Source of the DNA: Tateyamaria sp947503385 | Lineage (GTDB): Bacteria; Pseudomonadota; Alphaproteobacteria; Rhodobacterales; Rhodobacteraceae | NCBI RefSeq assembly: GCF_051195235.1 | Contig: NZ_JBNFZM010000009.1 | Location: 1 to 64,000 of the forward strand | DNA: 64,000 nt | Direction: 5' to 3' | Shown here: one piece after another, positions 59,909-64,000 of the stretch | Numbering within the stretch: the stretch's first letter is position 1 | Layout of the letters: every line of letters begins with the position of its first letter | Position numbers and translations under genes: made by a program | Notes under the pieces: model-generated | The model's database searches: none | The model's input: the letters and a program-made list of their open reading frames with translations, nothing else | What the model was told of the DNA's origin: nothing

Positions 59909-60751
59909 CTAGCGCGCGAGAAACACCGGCACAGTGCACTGTTCCAGCATATCGCGTGTGGCTCCTCCGAACATCGCTTCGGACCAGCGCGCCCGTCCGT
60001 ACGCCCCCATCACGATCAGGTCGATATCCCGGTCCGTCGAGACGCGGATCAGGTGGTCGCTGATTCGGTTCATGCTGCGCGCCAGAACATCAACCTCGCA
60101 GCGCACACCGTGCCGGGCCAGATACTGCGCCAGCAGGCCGCCCGGGTCGCTGCGGTCGGGGCCGTGTTGGGGCGGGTCGATGATCGTGATGAACGTGGTT
60201 TCGGCCTCCACAAGGATCGGCAATGCGCGATTCACTGCTGCCAGTGCCTCGTCGCTTTCATTCCAGGCCACGGCAATGCGGCGCGGCGTGGTCCATGCGT
60301 CGATGCCGTCCGGCACGATTAGCACAGGCACGCCCGCCTCGAACAGCGCCGCCTCGACCAGAGACGGCGCATCCGGGCCGGCGTCGTCGCCGTAGGGGCG
60401 CGGTGTGACCACCAGATCGCAGAACCGGGCATGGCGGCGGATGACGCCGGGCAACAGCCCGGCTTGCGTGACGATAGGCGTGATCGTGAACCGCTGCATA
60501 CCTTGCCGGTTCAGTTCGGTCTTGGCCTCTTGGGACAGCGCGCGTGCGGCGGCCTGCGCCTCGACCACGGTGCCTTGCATCAGCGTGGGGCTGATTTCCG
60601 CATAGGAATAGCTGTGGAGTGCGGCGTCGATCCCAACGCACAGTACTTCAAGATGGGCATCCCAGCTGATTGCCTTGGAAATGGCGGCGTTGAGGCCGCG
60701 CAGTGGGTTCGGACCGGCGGACAGGATCGTGAGGATGGTTTTGTATGGCAT
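59909..60751 (-). CDS. Two-domain universal stress protein
   Basis: The 280-residue protein has two UspA folds in tandem. The second ends with IDLIVMGAYGRARWSEAMFGGATRDMLEQ, an ATP-binding signature (GxxGRxR), then VPVFLAR. AAGGAG lies upstream. It is transcribed away from ccoN across a gap that holds an FNR box, so it may also be induced at low oxygen. Confidence 0.9.
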   Translation of the reverse strand: MPYKTILTILSAGPNPLRGLNAAISKAISWDAHLEVLCVGIDAALHSYSYAEISPTLMQGTVVEAQAAARALSQEAKTELNRQGMQRFTITPIVTQAGLLPGVIRRHARFCDLVVTPRPYGDDAGPDAPSLVEAALFEAGVPVLIVPDGIDAWTTPRRIAVAWNESDEALAAVNRALPILVEAETTFITIIDPPQHGPDRSDPGGLLAQYLARHGVRCEVDVLARSMNRISDHLIRVSTDRDIDLIVMGAYGRARWSEAMFGGATRDMLEQCTVPVFLAR

Positions 60752-60817
60752 CTGGCGCCAGCTCCTTATGAGCGCGTTTCCGTGACGATACCCTGTCCCA
60801 TGGCGAAATGCGTTGCG

Positions 60818-60831
60818 TTGACGCCGATCAA
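60818..60831. promoter_or_regulatory. FNR-type binding site (ccoN/usp)
   Basis: TTGACGCCGATCAA matches the FNR consensus and lies between the divergent universal stress gene and ccoN, 130 bases before ccoN. Confidence 0.8.
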
Positions 60832-60960
60832 TCCGAATTCGGAAAACTGTTGACCCAGATCAAAGACCCGGTCGCCCCTCTGCCGCAAAACCGCAGCATG
60901 GAAACGCGGAGCTGCGTCCGGATTCGTATGGCGCCGCTTCGTTACAAGAGGGAACGCAAT

Positions 60961-62565
60961 ATGGCACAATATGTGAAGCTGATTGCGCTGGGTCTGGTCA
61001 CACTCGCCGCGGCAATCGCCGCGAATTACGGTCGTGATCTGTCCTATCAGGTACATGCCGTCCTGATCATGCTGATCGCGGGCGCGCTGTTTCTGTATGA
61101 GGTGCGCCGCACGGACGAACCCGTCCTTGCAGCACCGCAGAACGAATATCTGGACAGCGTAGTACGGGCCGGGGTGATCGCCACGGCCTTTTGGGGGATC
61201 GCAGGGTTTTTGGTGGGGGTTATCATCGCCTTCCAACTGGCCTTTCCGGTTCTGAACTTTGACTGGTCCGAAGGCTATGCCAACTTTGGTCGTCTGCGGC
61301 CGCTTCACACATCTGCGGTGATCTTTGCCTTTGGCGGCAATGCGCTGATTGCGTCCTCGTTCTTTATCGTGCAGCGCACCTGTGCTGCGCGGCTGTGGGG
61401 CGGAAACCTTGCATGGTTCGTGTTCTGGGGCTTTCAGCTGTTCATCGTGCTGGCCGCCACCGGCTATTTGCTGGGCGGGACCCAGTCCAAGGAATATGCC
61501 GAGCCGGAATGGTATATCGATATCTGGCTGACGATTGTCTGGGTGGCCTATCTGGCCGTGTTCCTCGGCACGATCATCAAGCGCCGTGAGCCGCATATCT
61601 ATGTGGCCAACTGGTTCCTGCTGAGCTTTATCGTCACCGTCGCAATGCTGCATCTGGTCAACAATATCTCGATCCCGGTCAGCATCTTTGGTTCCAAGTC
61701 CGTGCAGCTGTTTGCAGGTGTTCAGGATGCGATGGTGCAGTGGTGGTATGGCCACAACGCAGTGGGCTTCTTCCTCACGGCCGGGTTTCTGGGCATGATG
61801 TACTATTTCGTGCCGAAACAGGCCGACCGTCCGGTGTTCAGCTACAAGCTGTCGATCATTCACTTTTGGGCGCTGATCTTTCTGTACATCTGGGCGGGTC
61901 CGCACCACTTGCACTATACCGCTCTTCCCGACTGGGCTTCGACCCTCGGCATGGTGTTCTCGATCATCCTGTGGATGCCGTCGTGGGGTGGCATGATCAA
62001 CGGTCTGATGACGCTGCAAGGCGCGTGGGACAAGCTGCGGACTGACCCGGTGTTGCGGATGATGGTCACCAGCCTCGCCTTCTATGGCATGTCGACCTTT
62101 GAGGGTCCGATGATGTCGATCCGGGCCGTGAACTCGCTAAGCCACTACACCGACTGGACCATCGGCCACGTGCATTCCGGTGCGCTGGGGTGGAACGGGC
62201 TGATCACCTTTGGTGCGCTCTACTACCTGACACCGGTGCTGTGGAAACGGCAGGGGCTATATTCGCTCAAGCTGGTCAGCTGGCACTTCTGGCTCGCCAC
62301 CATCGGCATCGTGCTCTACGCCGCGTCGATGTGGGTCACGGGCATCATGGAAGGCCTGATGTGGCGCGAAGTGGACGCCAACGGCTTCCTCGTGAATGCC
62401 TTTGCCGACACCGTGAGCGCCAAGTTCCCGATGTACGTGGTGCGTGGTCTGGGTGGGGTCCTGTTCCTCGCTGGGGCTTGCGTGATGTGCTATAATCTCT
62501 GGATGACTGTGAAAGCAGCGCCTGCCAAAGAGCAGTCGTTGGCCACAGCCGTCCCTGCCGAGTGA
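60961..62565 (+). CDS. ccoN: cbb3-type cytochrome c oxidase subunit I
   Basis: The 534-residue catalytic membrane subunit has about twelve to fourteen helices. Heme and CuB histidines lie in RLRPLHTSAVIFAFGGNAL, VQWWYGHNAVGFFLTAGFLG, GPHHLHYT and the WTIGHVHSGALGWNG segment. It reduces oxygen to water with high affinity. GAGGGAACGCAAT precedes the ATG. The frame open from 60808 includes noncoding upstream codons. Confidence 0.97.
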   Translation: MAQYVKLIALGLVTLAAAIAANYGRDLSYQVHAVLIMLIAGALFLYEVRRTDEPVLAAPQNEYLDSVVRAGVIATAFWGIAGFLVGVIIAFQLAFPVLNFDWSEGYANFGRLRPLHTSAVIFAFGGNALIASSFFIVQRTCAARLWGGNLAWFVFWGFQLFIVLAATGYLLGGTQSKEYAEPEWYIDIWLTIVWVAYLAVFLGTIIKRREPHIYVANWFLLSFIVTVAMLHLVNNISIPVSIFGSKSVQLFAGVQDAMVQWWYGHNAVGFFLTAGFLGMMYYFVPKQADRPVFSYKLSIIHFWALIFLYIWAGPHHLHYTALPDWASTLGMVFSIILWMPSWGGMINGLMTLQGAWDKLRTDPVLRMMVTSLAFYGMSTFEGPMMSIRAVNSLSHYTDWTIGHVHSGALGWNGLITFGALYYLTPVLWKRQGLYSLKLVSWHFWLATIGIVLYAASMWVTGIMEGLMWREVDANGFLVNAFADTVSAKFPMYVVRGLGGVLFLAGACVMCYNLWMTVKAAPAKEQSLATAVPAE

Positions 62566-62576
62566 AGGAGGGACAA

Positions 62577-63302
62577 ATGGCTATCCTCGACAAACACAAG
62601 ATCCTCGAACGCAACGCGACGCTACTGCTGGTCTTCAGCTTTCTCGTGGTCACGATCGGGGGGATCGTACAGATTGCCCCGCTCTTTTACCTCGAGAACA
62701 CCATCGAAAAGGTGGAAGGGATGCGGCCCTATTCTCCGCTCGAACTGGCGGGTCGCGACATTTACGTGCGCGAAGGCTGCTACGTGTGCCACAGCCAGAT
62801 GATCCGGCCCATGCGGGACGAGGTCGAACGCTATGGCCACTATAGCCTCGCGGCGGAGTCGATGTACGACCACCCGTTCCAGTGGGGCTCCAAGCGGACC
62901 GGGCCGGACCTTGCCCGCGTTGGCGGTCGCTATTCGGATGACTGGCACCTTGTCCACTTGCGCAACCCCCAAGCGGTGGTGCCGGAATCGGTCATGCCGA
63001 AATACGATTTCCTCGAACGGACGCGTATGGATGGTGAGTATATCGACGAGTTGCTGGCCACACACCGCATGGTGGGTGTGCCCTACACCGACGAGATGAT
63101 CGAGAACGCGCGCGCCGATTTTCTGGCGCAAGCGGACCCGGACAGCGACTTTGACGGGGTGCTCGAACGGTATCCGGGGGCGCAGGTGCGCAACTTTGAC
63201 AGCCAGCCCGGCGTGTCCGAGGCGGATGCGTTGATCGCATACATGCAAATGCTGGGCACATTGGTCGACTTCTCGACCTTTGTTGCTGACGCGAACCGGT
63301 AA
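62577..63302 (+). CDS. ccoO: cbb3-type cytochrome c oxidase subunit II
   Basis: The 241-residue subunit has an N-terminal anchor helix and one heme c site CYVCHSQ near residue 66, with the methionine ligand probably in ESVMPKYDFL. It passes electrons to CcoN. GGAGGGACAA precedes the ATG, 12 bases after ccoN. Confidence 0.97.
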   Translation: MAILDKHKILERNATLLLVFSFLVVTIGGIVQIAPLFYLENTIEKVEGMRPYSPLELAGRDIYVREGCYVCHSQMIRPMRDEVERYGHYSLAAESMYDHPFQWGSKRTGPDLARVGGRYSDDWHLVHLRNPQAVVPESVMPKYDFLERTRMDGEYIDELLATHRMVGVPYTDEMIENARADFLAQADPDSDFDGVLERYPGAQVRNFDSQPGVSEADALIAYMQMLGTLVDFSTFVADANR

Positions 63303-63316
63303 GAAGGAGAGAGATT

Positions 63317-63502
63317 ATGGAAACCTACAGCCTTCTACGCGAATTCGCCGACAGCTGGATGCTTCTGCTGCTGTTCTCGATTTTTGTGGGTGTGTTCTTT
63401 TGGGTCATGCGGCCCGGCGCGCGCGACACCTATCGCGACACCGCTGCCATCCCGTTCCGGCATGATGACGCGCCCAAAGGTCCAGAGGAGGACCAGACAT
63501 GA
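63317..63502 (+). CDS. ccoQ: cbb3-type cytochrome c oxidase subunit CcoQ
   Basis: The 61-residue protein has one membrane helix (WMLLLLFSIFVGVFFWVM) followed by a short cytosolic tail. CcoQ stabilises the assembled oxidase. AGGAGAG precedes it, and its stop overlaps the ccoP start. Confidence 0.94.
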   Translation: METYSLLREFADSWMLLLLFSIFVGVFFWVMRPGARDTYRDTAAIPFRHDDAPKGPEEDQT

Positions 63503-64000
63503 GTAATGAAACCGAACATGACAAGGAAATCGGCAACACCGGTCACGAATGGGATGGGATCAAGGAACTGAACAACCCTCTGCCGCGCTGGTGGCTGTGG
63601 TGTTTCTACCTGACCATCATCTGGGGTGTGGGGTACACCATCGCCTATCCGGCCTGGCCAATGATCAATGAGGCGACAGCGGGCGTGCTGGGCTACTCCA
63701 CCCGCGCCGAAGTCGCCGAAGAGATCGCCGCCGTCGAAGAGGCCAATGGCCCCATCAACGCCAAACTCGTTGCGGCGGAACTGACCGAGGTCAGCGATGA
63801 TCCAGGCTTGATGCAATACGCCACATCGGCAGGTGGGGCCGTGTTCCGTACATGGTGCGCACAGTGTCACGGCTCGGGCGGGGCGGGGGTACAAGCCTCG
63901 GGTTATCCCAACCTGCTGGACGATGACTGGCTCTGGGGTGGGACCATCGAGGATATCCACCTGACCATCGCCCACGGCATCCGCAACGAAGAAGACCTCG
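63499..64000 (+). CDS. ccoP: cbb3-type cytochrome c oxidase subunit III (partial)
   Basis: The visible 167 residues start MSNETEHDKEIGNTGHEWDG, the usual CcoP beginning, followed by LNNPLPRWWLWCFYLTIIWG with its membrane helix. The first heme c site CAQCHGSGG follows near residue 120. The second heme domain lies beyond the right edge of the window. Confidence 0.96.
   Translation, partial: MSNETEHDKEIGNTGHEWDGIKELNNPLPRWWLWCFYLTIIWGVGYTIAYPAWPMINEATAGVLGYSTRAEVAEEIAAVEEANGPINAKLVAAELTEVSDDPGLMQYATSAGGAVFRTWCAQCHGSGGAGVQASGYPNLLDDDWLWGGTIEDIHLTIAHGIRNEEDL

Overview
The window is a chromosomal piece of a high-GC alphaproteobacterium, almost certainly a marine Rhodobacteraceae (Roseobacter lineage) strain. 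The pointers are an alphaproteobacterial 16S-Ile-Ala-23S-5S rRNA operon followed by tRNA-fMet, a TrcR (DUF1013) regulator, COQ9, an FnrL-controlled hemN and cbb3 oxidase block, a membrane-anchored cytochrome c of the CycM type, and the dnaX/ybaB/recR neighbourhood. The species cannot be named from sequence reading alone.

Positions 1-9300 are the most unusual part. A tightly coupled eight-gene minus-strand operon begins with a 54-residue acidic peptide gene (9131-9295). A stem-loop follows (9095-9121), then a TPR-like protein, a MATE exporter, a cytosolic PQQ-type beta-propeller, an M3 metallopeptidase, an O-methyltransferase, a short-chain dehydrogenase and a glutamate-1-semialdehyde-aminotransferase-like PLP enzyme. 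Peptide, hairpin, tailoring enzymes, protease and exporter in that order look like a ribosomally made, peptide-derived natural product pathway. It has no YcaO, radical SAM, lanthipeptide or lasso enzyme that I can recognise. The early genes look less GC-rich than their surroundings, and a decayed IS5-type transposase sits at the distal end.

Positions 9900-14700 hold an orphan ParB-like protein, a fasciclin-domain protein, an FMN glutamate-synthase-like protein and the MsrP/MsrQ methionine sulfoxide repair pair. Positions 14900-20800 are the rRNA operon with promoter, boxA and terminator. Positions 20850-30600 carry GrpB, a CcdA/thioredoxin pair, tRNA-fMet, a GST, MscL, alanine dehydrogenase with a divergent Lrp regulator, a chemotaxis receptor, S21, a CAP-RTX secreted protein and COQ9.

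Positions 30600-46800 hold a quinone oxidoreductase, a repeat-flanked possible small RNA, a self-regulated TetR/sterol desaturase pair, an ECF42-type sigma factor with its DGPF partner, RNase T2, TrcR, a decayed LysR/isochorismatase pair, threonine aldolase, recR, a TraB/GumN protein, ybaB, dnaX, a TetR/hydrolase pair with twin operators, and the SRP RNA. Positions 46800-64000 hold a 5'-nucleotidase-type phosphoesterase, nudC, an SRPBCC protein, pheA, cytochrome c, the yejABEF peptide importer, hemN/fnrL with an FNR box, a universal stress protein, and ccoNOQP with its own FNR box. ccoP runs off the right edge.
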